Below the pieces are notes generated by a model that was given only the letters and a program-made list of their open reading frames with translations, had not been told where the DNA came from and did no database searches. Shown here one piece after another: positions 1 through 13,400 of a stretch of DNA of 64,000 nucleotides. Made by a program: the position numbers and the translations under genes. Position 1 is the first letter of the stretch. Every line of letters starts with the position of its first letter. The stretch covers positions 2,728,001 to 2,792,000 of the forward strand of contig JAKNDB010000109.1 in assembly GCA_024305405.1 (NCBI GenBank). The letters are read 5' to 3'. Origin of the DNA: Dirofilaria immitis. Its lineage: Eukaryota > Nematoda > Chromadorea > Rhabditida > Onchocercidae.

Positions 1-254
1 TGATCTTTGAACATATATATATATATATTTTGGACGGCTAAGTAGATTAGCCAACATCTGATGTATGTATGAACTTGATGGTTCTCATATTCTCCATTGT
101 ATTCTTCCTAATAACGATTTGATGCTTAAATTGAATTTTCCGAGCTGAACATTGTATTGGAAACTTGGTGTAATTAATTATAAACATAAAAACTTCAATA
201 TATAATTGTACAATGTATTTGAGTATGTATAAAATAAGTTATTATTAAATTTAG
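1..254. other. Intron of the DCAF1 gene cut by the window edge
   Basis: AT-rich sequence ending in a splice acceptor (TTTAG at 250-254) that leads directly into the first visible DCAF1 exon. I see no exon in it. The earlier exons of the gene lie outside the window. Confidence 0.6.
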
Positions 255-2672
255 GGCAACGTTTGACCCAAGGGATGAGTTAGTTCTGAATGATGGTATA
301 TTATGGGATCCAAGATTAGGAACAAAAATGGTACACAAATTCGACAAAATGAATGCTGTGAATTGTGGTATGTTCCATCCACGTGGAAATGAAGTTATCA
401 TAAATTCTGAAGTGGTTCGCTTTTCTTTTGCTTTTTGTTTCGGAATCAATGAAATATGTTTAATAGTAGAAGCATCAACGTATTTATTATACCTATTTTT
501 GTTTGCATTGATCTGCTGTGTTTAAAATGGATGGGATAGGTGATTTTTTTCTAGACTTATAATCCTTGTTTTAATCTCTGAGTTATTTAAAGTCTTTTGT
601 AACTTTACAATATGAATTTTCCATTCTCATTTGTTATATGGTAATAGTTTACCATTAGAAATTTTCCAAATGCACCAATTGAATTGAGTATATGTGCTGT
701 AATTTGTTCTCACTTTGTCTGTGTTATTTTACATCTCGAAAATTTTTGCATATTGATAAGGTAAAATTCGAAATGATGAACTTTTTAAGTCCATATCAAA
801 TGAAATGGATTAATATAACAATGAAATTTCCAGTGGGACGTGCGTAACTTTAAATTGCTGCATAGCATCAATGCACTCGATCAGTGTAAAATTGTATTTA
901 GCGGCGGCACAGATGCCATTTACGGATGTATGTTCTTTTACTTTGCTAAAATTTAACTAATTTCGTCTCTTAGTGAAAAGTGGAACTCTTTCTACGATGA
1001 AATGCAAATGAATTTTATGTGTTAAAGTGGTCGGGATTGATTGCAGATAATAGTACTTTTACAATATTTATAAATTTTTCTAGCAGCTTATTTGGATGTA
1101 GAAGAAATAGATGACCGATTTCGTCAAACATTTGCTTGTTCGTTTCGAACTTTCGATTCCACTACCTACAAGGTATAATTTGAAAATTAAACTAGTAATA
1201 ATATTTTCCACTTGTATGCTGAATATATCTCCTGTTTCATCTCAGTATGAGATGAGCTAAAGTGATGTAGAGTGGACTTTTCTCTATCTGTTTTGTTTAT
1301 TTTTATCTTTTAGGAGAATTAACGATGTAATGCTTTGCAGGTAATTACAACAGTGGACGCAAAACGAGCTTTATTTGATTTCTGTGCTGATCACAACGAT
1401 CAGCATATGGCTTTGATTGAAGCTCATGGGAATGCGGACGATTTGTTAGAACTGCGAGAAAATGTTTGTCGTCTCTATGAAGTTGGGAAACGTCGTGAGG
1501 CAGACGAGTGTGATGATGAACAAGTATGTTTCTTTTGTACTTCTTCAAAAAATACGATATTATGGATTATTCCATAAATCTGTACTTTTGAGTATCTGTA
1601 GATCCTTGAATATTTGAAATTAAATTAGTAACTGTTGGGAAGTTAGGTAGAACTGGTACAGATAGTTATGTAACCAAGCATCCATTTTATAATTCTAGCT
1701 AAAAGCTTAGTAATATTGAAAAGTTTTTAAAGGAAGAAACAGGTGACGATAATGAAGATGATGATATAGGATCATCGAGTGAAATGGATACATCGCTTGG
1801 AGATACGACAGCCACTGATTCCTCATCGGAAGAGAATTCTGATGAAGAAAGTGATGAATCTTTATATGAATCAACACATAGTCTTAATGGCAGTTTAAAT
1901 GATGAAGATGAACAGGTTTTTTCTTTTACAAAGTTTAGTAATTAATAATATAATTGGATTGATAATATGATTTCGCTATCTTTAATCAGTGTACCAAATG
2001 TCTCTTAGTTCCAAAATGTCTTGACGGTATTTATATGAATTAAATGGGAAGTTTCACAAGAAAAAATAAACCAGCTTCAGTTCATGGATAGATTGGCATA
2101 GCTTTTCATGAAATGTAATTTTTGAGGATTTTCAAATTTACTTTTTAGTGGGCGGATGACGATGGTCGCCTTTCGGAAAACGGTGGAAATTCTGAGCGAA
2201 ATAATGGCGTTCTACTGAGGATTGGTGATCGTGAGGCTCTCAACATTGTTTTTGATCCAGGCACAAACCGACGTGATATTCGCTTACGTATGCTCCCATT
2301 ACATAGTTTGGAAAAGATGAAGATATGCTAATGAAAATTTTTTTCCAATTAATGAATTTTCTTTTATGAGTAGGCATCAATTTTTTCCGACACTTTATTC
2401 TTAATCTGATGTGGTTACAGGGAATCTTTGATAAATTCCTTATTTTTTTAAAAGTCCAGCGTTTATAAACCTCAAAATTTTTACAATGGAATCGAAAATG
2501 ACAAATATTTTTTCAAGTGCAAGCTCTGGCTGTGGATTCGGATAGTGATACAGAAGTGGATGTAAGCTATAATCCTGACGACGACACAACAAATGCAGAT
2601 GTCCATCCGGGTTCAAGTTCAATAGTTCTAAATCCAATACTTCGAAGGCAGCGAAGAGCTGAACGGGAATAA
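255..2672 (+). CDS. dcaf-1: DCAF1/VprBP homologue, C-terminal part (5' end outside window)
   Basis: Substrate receptor of the CUL4-DDB1 ubiquitin ligase, expected in the nucleus. Seven exons join in frame: 255-414, 834-927, 1084-1172, 1341-1523, 1733-1915, 2149-2287 and 2518-2672 (stop TAA 2670-2672), giving about 334 codons. The full-length human protein has about 1500, so this is the C-terminal end. The exons encode the last blades of the WD40 propeller. Two DDB1-binding WDxR motifs are visible: WDPR (exon 1) and WDVR (start of exon 2). [26 protein letters not shown] and [10 protein letters not shown] match the human protein closely. After the propeller comes an acidic Asp/Glu/Ser-rich stretch, also typical of the family, and then a basic end ([10 protein letters not shown]). 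Exon phases agree at every junction and I see no frameshift. The first donor (GTG|GTTCGC) is a poor match to consensus. The gene is convergent with the TBC1D22 gene. Identity is very likely; exact splice positions are my reading. Confidence 0.9.
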
Positions 2673-3962
2673 TAGTTTATCACTCATGTAATAATTGAAG
2701 AATTTTTACTCATGTCGTGTTATTAACTACTTCTGTAATATTAATCAGCTATCGTTTTTGCTCGTTATCAATATTTTTTGCTTTGTTTACAAAGCCAAAT
2801 ATTGCAGTTGATTTTGTCGTACTCTCGTTAAAACGACTGTTAAGTTCAATTATACGAATGCACTGCGTGTTCCTTTCGGTGCGTGTCTGTTTCGTTCAAC
2901 CTACTGTGACTGTATCTGCTGCAGTTTTCCGGATGAGACTACCTCTGATTTTCGGTTTTAGTACATCCTCATTTTCTAGCGTTATATTATATGTAAACAT
3001 GCATACCGTACATAAATTCATTTTGGATTTTAATTTTAGTTTCAGTATGTTCACATTTTCGTGTATCTCGTTTAATAGATATTCATTATTGAATTGACGA
3101 CAAACATCTGCAATCTTAGAATAAATCTCGCAGTATTAGAGTACATCTCCTTTCCAGCCTTGACTGATTCTTTTTCCGGAGAATGACAAAGATTGATTGT
3201 ACTCATGCTTCACTTTCTTTAACCAGCATCTGTTGAGAATGCACTCAACTCACATCCAATTTCTGAGAATACGCGTTTTCTAGCACATGTTCTTTCTACG
3301 GAAATGTCGACAGTTCCATGCAACAGTTTTAAACACTGCGCGATCATGTACTTGACTTTTGACTGATTAAACCTGATGAAATTTTGGAATGCTCTGTCTT
3401 GTGTAAATGCACAAACAACAGTGGCGAAATAATTTATTTGGTATGAAATTAGAAGTAGAGGAGAATTCTAACAACCGTCAGCAAGCCAGGCACTTTTTCA
3501 ACTTGATAAGGTTGCGAGAATTATAATCACAATTAGAAATAACTTCAATGAGCGCTTAGAAAGAATTGAGCACCAGAATTTTTGGAAGTTGTGAGAAAGA
3601 TCTGAAAAAGAAAGATTCCTAGAAGGATTTTTCCCATAGTGACATTACATATGCAAGTACCAAAAATGAAACTAGTTTAAATTGGTTTTTTTAGAAGGGG
3701 TAGCAGTTTTTTTGATATAGAACTTTCTTCCCTAATTTGACATAGGGATCAGTATATTTTCATCTGCACTTAAGTTAACTGAATTGTAAAGAACATAGTG
3801 CACACGTTACTGCGGCCTGGTAACTTGAAGAGCTAAGATAAATGACAAGAATTTAACAAATTCTGATGATGAGTTAAGCATAATGTGAACTGTTTGATGA
3901 CATAGAGAAATTAGAGAGCAAAGACAAACAATTCTAATATAGCAAAAGTTTTCCAAATCCTC
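2673..3962. other. Intergenic region between two convergent genes
   Basis: Separates the 3' ends of the DCAF1 and TBC1D22 genes. A 126-codon open frame at 2717-3097 (+) is rich in Phe, Ser and Leu and lacks any recognisable motif, so I do not call it a gene. Both 3' untranslated regions should lie here. Confidence 0.6.
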
Positions 3963-6900
3963 CTACGTATTCACATCTTGTACCAAATGATTCTTAGCGC
4001 CATCGAAAAGTGCCATCAAAGAAAAGGCATCCGCTGTTAGTTCACATATCTGTTGATCTCCCCAGCTATGTGTCGGAAGATTTTGCAATAGTAACATTAT
4101 TCCCTGCAATTTAAACATGAATTCATTAACTTACGAATAATCACATTTCAAGATTCATACGAAAGGAGATTTTAGAAACCTGAAAATCCTTTTCTGCTTG
4201 TAATTGCTTAGACCACATTCGAAGAAAAGCCGCACATACATAGCCATGAAATTGCGAAAAACCGTTCTTTTCACTCTAAAACAATTCAAACATATTAGGT
4301 AAAAATTCTCAAAACTCCGGCAATCTTAGCCGGAAAAATTGCTATGATTAATAAAAATTAAGAGCCACAGAGTCAGCCGTAACCGACAGTCAACCCACCA
4401 AGAAAAGTATCCCAAAGGCGAATTGTAGCTCGCAAAGGAATCTCTCTCATAAGAACATTATTCATCCAGCGAAATGCAAACTGCAAGTACTCAACACCAT
4501 GCGCTTCCAAATGACGATGAAGTTGCTCTACAAGTACAGAAATTACTATATTCGAAAGTATCACCTTCAAATTTGAATGACCAAAATTTCATGCAGATTA
4601 ATTCCATCATAATTTCAGAAAATGATCCATCAAAATGAACTTACTGTCAACACGACTCATCAGATGTCGCAACTGTGATACTTTACGCTGAATACCTGGC
4701 TGTGCAAATGTATAGTTATCCTGGATAGTATCCAACAATGCCGCAACGCACCAGAAACTGTCTGCTTCAACGATTTCAATTTGCTCTCGCGGTAACTGAC
4801 TTACATCATATGTACCAACTTCCGTATCTAAAATTATTTTTCATTCAAAGTACTTATCTCGTCAACCGTTTCGTTTCTGAGCATTAATAGAATTTTCTAG
4901 TAATAATTAAGGAACAAATTAACCATCCGATATGAATTCTGAGAGGAACACAACAAAGAAGGGTGTAACAAGATCGTTGATACCCTGCACATAACCACTT
5001 GCTGGATGGCGAATCGCCCAGATATATAAAATATGTTCAAAAATCTGCAAAAATAAAAATGAACAGTTCATTGAAAAATTAAAGACAAAATATCCGAAAT
5101 TCATAACATTCATAGCATACCTCTTGCACTACTTTTTGCTGGAATAACGGTATCAGGGGACACATACGTGGAATATCAATGTGTATCTGTAAATTAATTT
5201 ATTTTACATCCCATTTTTATTAATTTAATGAAATCAAAGAAAACAATGAATTAATTTAATCAACAAACCTGTCGAAAAGTATCCTGATGCTGCTCGTCAT
5301 ATCGAGTATGGAAATACTGTTCCACATAATGCCAATACTCTTCCCTTTTCCTTGCAAGTGTTATTTCACGACGCTCAAAATTTGTTGGAAGATAACCCTA
5401 ACAAAAAATCATTATTGGAAGAACCAGAAAAAACGTCACACTAAAAAATACTGACAGTAATATTATACGAAGATACGAAACTAAACAACAATACGATAAA
5501 AAGAAAAATGGGAAAGTAGAATGCAGAATATTTAAAGTAGAATGTTGAGTACCAATTTACCAGCAATATTCTCCAAATTGTTGGTCGTAGTTTATGAGGT
5601 ATACCCATCCAACAGTCTTTACGCAACTGTTCCAGATCAATATCTATGTTTTTCAAATAGTGTGCACCATTCTTTGAACTTAATGATGGACTTGTGTAAA
5701 CACCGATCTGGGCGCGTAACCGATCAAAACGGGCATGGTCACCTGAAGAGCTGTAATAAGGCCATAAATTTCGAAAAGAGAAATTTGTTACATATCAGTT
5801 GCACTAATCGTTACAACGGAACCAAAATTACTGAAACAATGCGTATAGATGAAAAGAATATTAAGTCATTAGTGACCTGAATCTAGAATTATGCACAAAA
5901 ATTATAAGAAAAGTGACCTAAACTATGACCTCGAGCTGTTAGTGAATCATGTGCCATCATCGGACCACTTATTCCTGAATTTGATGGTACTCTTCCATAT
6001 TCAACCGATATCTGCAGTGTCCAAGAAATAAAATGTGAAATTTCGTCTCAGCTGTTCTTAATCCAGTCTATTCCCGAGTCTATTTTGATCGGTGGATAGG
6101 TCTGTATGTATATATATTTCGCATCAATTATTAGTAACTAAGTAAAGCCTATCCTCCTTATTCATGTTCCTTTGCATAAATTTTCTGTTAAAATTCTCAA
6201 GAAATTCTATGTTCACGTTTTTTAAAAGCAGTCCCGAATCTTCAAAAGTAAAACTACTCACCTCTGGTAGCCGCGGATACAAATTTATAGAAAGATGCAC
6301 CCCACTACTCCCCGTTGGCACTGCTGTCCCCGGTATTGGTTCTGAAACTTCAGTCATGTGATTTATAAGTTCCTCAAGTTAAAAAAAAAGATAATGTACT
6401 ATGATAATATGAAATCTTGATAAAAAAAATTAAAATTCCTCTACCCTTCTGGATAGCTAAACGCTGCATAGCCTGTATTTTACTGTTTCTTGAAGGAATT
6501 GGATTAACTGGTGGCATTATCAAATCACGTGCTACCAAACTGGCATGCCGCTCAAGCACTTTTGCGGCACTTGTGCAAGCAGCTCGTTCGTCCAACGTTA
6601 CAGATACATCCCATGCATCCGATACGCTGAAAGAGTTGCTTCATGCTTCATTCAGTTAGTATTCGTTCGCTAAGCCTAGGAAAACTATTTATTTTTTTAT
6701 ATATTTAATGAGAGATCATCTCTTATTCGCAGAAAGCAATATGGCAGTAAAATCACTCCGAAATCAAAGAATCTGGTTGGAATATATTAACAAAAACTAT
6801 GAGAGAAGACTTCTTCTCAAAACTTACTTTAGGAATGATTCTAACCACTTCTGTATTACCGATCAACTGTTCGATTTATCACTTAGAATAATTTGTTAAT

Positions 6901-7475
6901 TTAACTCAACATGTCCCACAAAGAATGACGCAATAAATACACAGCACAACTGTGTATCAAAAGAAGTAGTACAAGACGCAATGGCAAAAACAAGACTGTT
7001 GATAGGTGGTTAAAATCGGTTAGCGTGATTGGCCGGTACGATGCATTTTTCTTTTTGACTGTTTAAAGCATTTCGAATACTTCATTGTGTTCAGCAATGC
7101 ACTAAAGTCTTCAAATAAGATCTCTTATAAAGGTAGGACGTGGTTGATGATGGAATATTAGGAGGAGGAATTCACTAGACAATTTAGCGAAAATCATTAA
7201 AAAGTAACCTATCCACATAATTTTGGAACTTTGCCCCAGAGTTTGAATGCTGATTGTCGGCATTGTCGGTTCGGCCGACACCATTGGCAAAATCATCGTA
7301 CTCCGTTAATGGAGGATACTGGGCACCATAAACAGGCCTAACACTGTAACAGTAAACTTGACAGTTACTAATGGAATATGAAAAATTACTTGGCCTTGTA
7401 ATGTAAAGCACAAGAAATGAGGAACTGGTCAAACCTTCCAGGTATTGCAGACTGCTGAATCCAGTTGTGGCTCAT
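3963..7475 (-). CDS. TBC1D22: TBC1D22-type Rab GTPase-activating protein, complete
   Basis: A Rab GAP that accelerates GTP hydrolysis; human TBC1D22A/B are Golgi-associated. Thirteen exons, in coding order: 7435-7475 (ATG 7473-7475), 7209-7337, 6445-6626, 6262-6341, 5930-6011, 5561-5742, 5269-5397, 5121-5186, 4924-5044, 4645-4827, 4395-4527, 4180-4273, 3963-4103 (stop 3963-3965). They sum to 1563 nt, 520 codons plus stop, against 505-517 aa in human. The N terminus has the family motif VYGAQYPP and a SDAWD motif. The TBC domain starts near residue 210. It shows the arginine-finger motif IHIDIPR (Arg about residue 282) and the glutamine-finger motif YVQG (Gln about residue 317), so it should be catalytically competent. 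IWAIRHPASGYVQGINDL and YLQFAFRWMN are nearly identical to human. The start was chosen because the small first exon resembles the human N terminus and joins in phase. The 4395/4273 junction uses a weaker donor (GTTGAC) and is my least certain border. Confidence 0.92.
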
Positions 7476-10400
7476 TGTTGTACTTGCTTAGTTCATTACA
7501 TGAGACCTAACATTTCCATGCCAGTATTATAGCAACATTTGCAACTTAACTCCGAAATAAGAGGAACAATGCACCGTTTTCACCGCTCCAAGAAATGCAC
7601 CCCGATCCGTATTATACACAATCAGCAGCACTGCGGTCCGTTAAATTGGAGTTCCTCTAATTGCGTGGATATCAGGTAGATACCGTTGACACTTATTCCT
7701 GAGCGTCTCAATGTATTGGGAGGTGAAGTTACAAGGAAATGATTACATATTATTGGCGTCGAACGGCTCTTCTCCTTTACTCATCACAGTAAGACAAATA
7801 GAGTCACAATTTATTCGTATAATTTTTTCTAGTGCGTATGGATTTTGATTAAAATCCATGATAAAAAAATCAGGAAACGATCCAAACCAATTTCTTATTT
7901 TTTTATTTTTTTTTGATCCCACTGAACAGTCGGGAATCTTCCTTGAATTTTAGTAATTCGAAGAATAGTTAGTACTTTTTTTCGTTTCAAATTTTAAAGC
8001 GCTGTCCAGAGCTTCCAATGTATCCATAAAAAGTGAGAAGTACATGCTTACTGGAGTACCACTGTCCAATAAAGTATATGTATTTTGTTTCTGCAGATGG
8101 AGGTTCCCCGTACGTTTGGATTATAAGCACTACATGTACATTGCAGTGCATAATTAGAAAGTACGCATTTATTTTTATTCGAAGATATATGTAGTTTAAC
8201 GTTGCTTTGATATTCGAGAAGGAATAAATTGTATTCACGATAATTAGCGCTTTACTGATAAACTCATAATTTGATCAGATGTCATCTTGATTGCATTTTA
8301 ACTAATCACTATATTGACCGATTAAAGTAAGATATATGTCTAGTCATAAAAGATATATGATAGATAGATATAGATGTTTAAATATGTATACCATTTTTGC
8401 AAAATGGATATGAAATAAATAAAGAATTAGTATTTTAAAGTGTAAATAAAATTGAACAAATTTATTGATAATGTGAAATGATTATGAAAAGCGAAAATAA
8501 GCTTCATCTTCGTCTCTCAGCATTATTGACAAATCATAAAAACTTTGCTCGGTCAATAAAAAGGTGGTTATTTGATGCCTGCGTAAAGTAGTCTACGCAT
8601 AATTTGTCTACATCACTGTATCAGCTTATATAAGTATAAGTATAATTCGTCTATGCGCATCTGTCTTCATCACTGCACTAAGGATGTACGTCTGCATGCA
8701 CAGCATCTCCATCATAATGTTCCTCTAATCATATGAGCAATTATTTCCATTACTTTTTTATTGTCAACATTTTGTGTCGTTTTATTAACCAAAATTTTAT
8801 GCTCGCAGCAATCAATATTTCGTACGTTTTACTTACGGAATTTGCTTTAAGTAACCTAGCTTTGATTTTTTTCAAAATTACAATCTCTAGAACGATAGAA
8901 ACCAATGATATGTGGTCGTCGTCATAATAGGCGATTTTGATTTTTTCAGTAACTTTTCAGATTTCTTTCATAAAGGGTTATATTCAAAATGAGATATGAC
9001 TTTTTCCAAGAAAAATCCCTTGCCATTAAAAGAGCTACTGAAATGAATGCTGTTATGGTAGTAACATTGGAACATATTCAATTAATCAGTTCGTTCATAA
9101 GATGGTCTTAATTATTAAAATTAATTTAAAAGATTGAATGGATAAATCCAACTTTTATAGTGCTTTATCTTGATGGAAGTGCAGGCTAGATATGCGTTTT
9201 GAAATTATATCTGATATAAATATCATGTGCTCAAGAATTACGACTGCAAATGGTATTTATTTGTTGATTCGTGATATTGATGTCTGTTATCTTTACAGGA
9301 TAATGCTACAGTTATGCAAATTTCGTCTCTTCAATTTACTGGCATCATTGATTCAAAAGTTTTCTCCGATGGAAGTTTGATGAAAACTTTTTCTGCGATG
9401 AAAGTTTGATGGAATTTTATTCCGAAGAATGTAAAGACACAGATTTTTGTTTTTGTTCACTTCAATGTCTTCGATAACACAAGCGTTTTCAGATCTGGTC
9501 GATAATTAAGACCTGCAATAGATAGCGGAAAAATTTCATGTTACCACTTCACCTTCGCTATCATCCCATTCGCACTATTCTTTACCGTAAATAGTGTACT
9601 CTATACTCACCAGTTCTTGTCGCACGATAGCCAGCATTTTGGCTATTAGCAGATATTTATCGGATGAAAAATGATTGTTCCTTGCAATAACATTAATGAG
9701 ATGAGATCAAAAAAGGAAGAAAATGAAATATTGGAAATGAATAAGAAGAACAAAAAGTGAAATGGATCTAAATAATCAAGATTGTAAATATGTTGCAGTT
9801 TGAATGAGTGCAGCAAACTGTTAATCAGCCATCAGCAGGAATGCAATCTATTTTTGTAAAGGAGCCTTTTTATCAACTATTTTTACTACTACCATTTTCC
9901 TTAATATCTGTCATCAGCAGCATTGTGACCACTGTCACTGATTTCAAGTCATTACTCCTCTAGCAATACTACTCTTCCTAAAAGGGTGTTCCATATATTT
10001 CTGAATTATGCATTGACGAGGTCTAGTATTGTGTTGTTAGAGGAAGAGGAGTAATGTGTGTGTATGTATGTGTGTGTGTGTGTATGTGTGTGTTTGTGCG
10101 TGTGTGTGTGTGTATATATATGTATGTATATGTGTGTGAAGTACTGAAGATGAAAGAAAACTACCGCTCTTGTTAAAATTTTTGTACTCAGAGCTACTCG
10201 TTTACTTCTCCGTTCATTCCCCTCCCTTCCTTTAATTTCGTTGCGACCTTGTCAATCACTCCTAAAAATCACTTCGATTGCAAATTTTCATACCAAAATC
10301 AATTGTCATTGTTTGGAATATTAGTTTCTTCACATCAAATTGTCGATGAATATTATTATGAATGCAAGTAATAGTGTAACGCGCATATCTTTCGCTGATG

Positions 10401-13400
10401 GCAAAATATTAATCGCATGTTTAGATTTTAAGTCAATATCATGTTGTATATGCTGGGTCAAATTAAATCATGCTTTGATGGTAATTTTCAAAAAGAGATC
10501 TAGATGAGACCCAGAAAACCTGCAAGCTGTTAAACCAAGTAAAAGACTGCTGCAGAACGAAGAGTAAAGTGAGTTTGTTCGAATGAACTAATTTCAGATT
10601 TTGAAGATCATTCGCATATGTAGAGAAATTCATGAAGGAAATCAGAAGAAACATTTTCTTTCATTTTGCAAATTGCTTTTCAAAATACTTACATCAGAAA
10701 TAATCAAGAAAGTTATGCAATGATTTTCTATCTTTCATGCAGAAAGATACCGGCTGAAAAGTAAGACATGTCATTTTGCTACGGTGTGAAATGTTTCTTC
10801 CAAAAACAAAACACTCTGTATTTATGTATATTGAACATTAATAACGATTATGCTCTCGCTGATACGGTTTTTGATATAAATACGTTACTAATGCGATTGC
10901 CATCAACTATCGTTTATCGATTTTTGTTTCTGTCACGATACGCGGCTTGTAATTGACGTATTATGATCATGAATTAACACAGAATTCATAAATTCATAAA
11001 GCATGCCTTCATGGATTCTTCATATCATATTTTTGAATCCATTTCATTTTTAATTATTTCTTAGGCATTAGATACTCCTATATTCATCCAATTTACTGGC
11101 TATCAACTTTAAAGTATTTTTGTCTTCTAATTTCATCTTCTTCATCTAGCTTCAAGATCCTGAAGCGCCACAGTGTGGTATTGGTCACTATCGTTTAACT
11201 GCTATTTTGAAATGTTAAAGTTTTTTGAGGGACAACTTGAGGAGAATGAAACAGGAAAGGGAGCAAGACAAGTTTATACAAAAAAAGCGTTTGATCTTCA
11301 AAGAATGGTAATGTATGAATCGAATAACACTGTTGACGCTTTATTGACCATTCTTGATACTCATTTGATTTATTGGCTTCTTTTATGACCAATCCACTTT
11401 TCCGAAAAATAAAAACGTTAAGACAATGAATGGATGATATGCGCCTTTCTTGCACTCAACCTATCTTTGCGATACGAAAGCGAATTAATGGCCATCTATT
11501 TGTCACATTACGGTTCCTACTCACTGATATGTTAGACATCAAATTTTGAGCAATAAAATATAGCTCTGATAGATGTCTTTCTTCTTTCATTTCCTATCCA
11601 CCTCGTTTTAAATTAATCGTCAATCGGTTGAATGGATCTCGACTACATTATGAAGCAAACGTGGCCCAATTTCATTAAAATTAGTCTTCCGTTTGGACTT
11701 TCCTGATATGTACGTTTGTATTTCTCATATCGTTTTGTCCTTCACTCATTCAATATTTTTAGTTTTTCCTTGTCCTTGAAGTTCATAATTATATGCCAAC
11801 TGCAAGTAACGAAAATACTTCAATTAGCTCACCGTCATAATAAAGAAAAACAGAAACTGTTTCATACTGCATGCAAGCATTAACGGTGCTTCAAGCAAAA
11901 CATGTTTTCGATTGTTTATTTGGAAATATTAAAAAATATTATGATGAAACAATTTTTTGTTGTTAAACAAAAATTCAGTGAATAAAATAAATAAATTACT
12001 GCCATTAATGTTCTGCTTGAATAGCTAAACTATTTTTTTGCAGTGATCGAAACTGATGACAATATTTCGCTTACAAATATTTTTCAGGAGCACTAATTTT
12101 AAGTTGAACTAAACAAAAAGGTTTCAAACTTATCCAAACACTAAAAGACGGATTAGTTTTCCTTGTAAAAAAATAAGCAAAAACTAGTTAGCAAGACAGA
12201 AATTTGGTATTCACTAACCTAAAGTATCCAAAATTTGCCAAAAATTTTCTCAATGGGTTAGCATTTGCGAGACCTTAACCCTGCATTTCAAAGAAATGGG
12301 AATTGTTTCAATATCTGGGAAGTATAAATTTTATTTGTTTTTCTTTTATCTTTTCGTCACTGTTGGTTGTTGCGGTGCAAATTTACAATCCAAATCAAAT
12401 TTGACGAATTTATGTTTGATTTTATCGTTTTGTTTTTTCTTCTTTTGCAACAAGAAATTTTTTAATGATCATTTTCCATTAATAAATGTTGAGGACTAAT
12501 TTTAAATTCAAAAAGAACCTATAATCGGTAATCTGCCTCCCAGTTCTTTCATATTTTGATCTATAACCTTGAATCTGATTTATATGGGAATTTCACAACT
12601 CCAAGAAAGCAAGTTTGAATTTCGTTCATTATCATCATTTTTTCAGAAGTTTAATGTGATATATGCATGAGTTTCTCAGGTGAATTCTAATAATGATCTG
12701 TGTTATACCATTGAAATCGTTTCATTATTATATTTACATTTCTGCATTAAAAGCAGCAATAGTTAATGATTCTTGCCTAATACAACTGCATGCCGTCCGC
12801 ATATACATGCATGTGTAGGTGTTCGTTGATGTTGCTATATGTTACGGCATTTACAGTCTCAAAAGAAATTGTCCATCAAATGATGTATCGTTGCAGTCCT
12901 TTTTTGACTGATTAATTCGGTAGGGGACAGTTATTGCGTTCAACAAGCAAATTATTAGTCAAGTTTTATCATCATATTTTTCGTTCCTCTTTATCTCCTC
13001 TATCTCTCCGTTCTGTAATCGAGAAAAGATATTTATTGACAACAACAGAGAAGAAGAGAGAAAGTATATAAATGAAATTTTCCAACGAAGACAAAAACAA
13101 ATATCTTAAAGCTTTACATTACATAACTGGTTCAGATTTCATTTCTAATATTATTTTGATCTTGTCTTTTTATTCCAATGGTCAACATTTTTTCTTGTTT
13201 AGAAAAAATAAGTTTTAGATGCTGACGGTAACTTTTTCTAAATGGCTAAGAAGTTCTGATCTTTCTAATATAAGGTATAGAATTGTTTTGATAGCGTCTG
13301 CTTTTTATTAAACTTTCCAAAAGCTTCAGAAGTCCTTTGCTGCAGGTTTCACTATACATAACAAAAGCTAATATCATTGAAATGATCTGTGTGATATGAA

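Noticed and set aside
2717..3097. 126-codon plus-strand frame
   Set aside because: Low-complexity hydrophobic composition, lies between two convergent genes, no motif or splice partner.
5542..5880. 112-codon plus-strand frame
   Set aside because: It is antisense to a TBC1D22 exon and its flanking introns.
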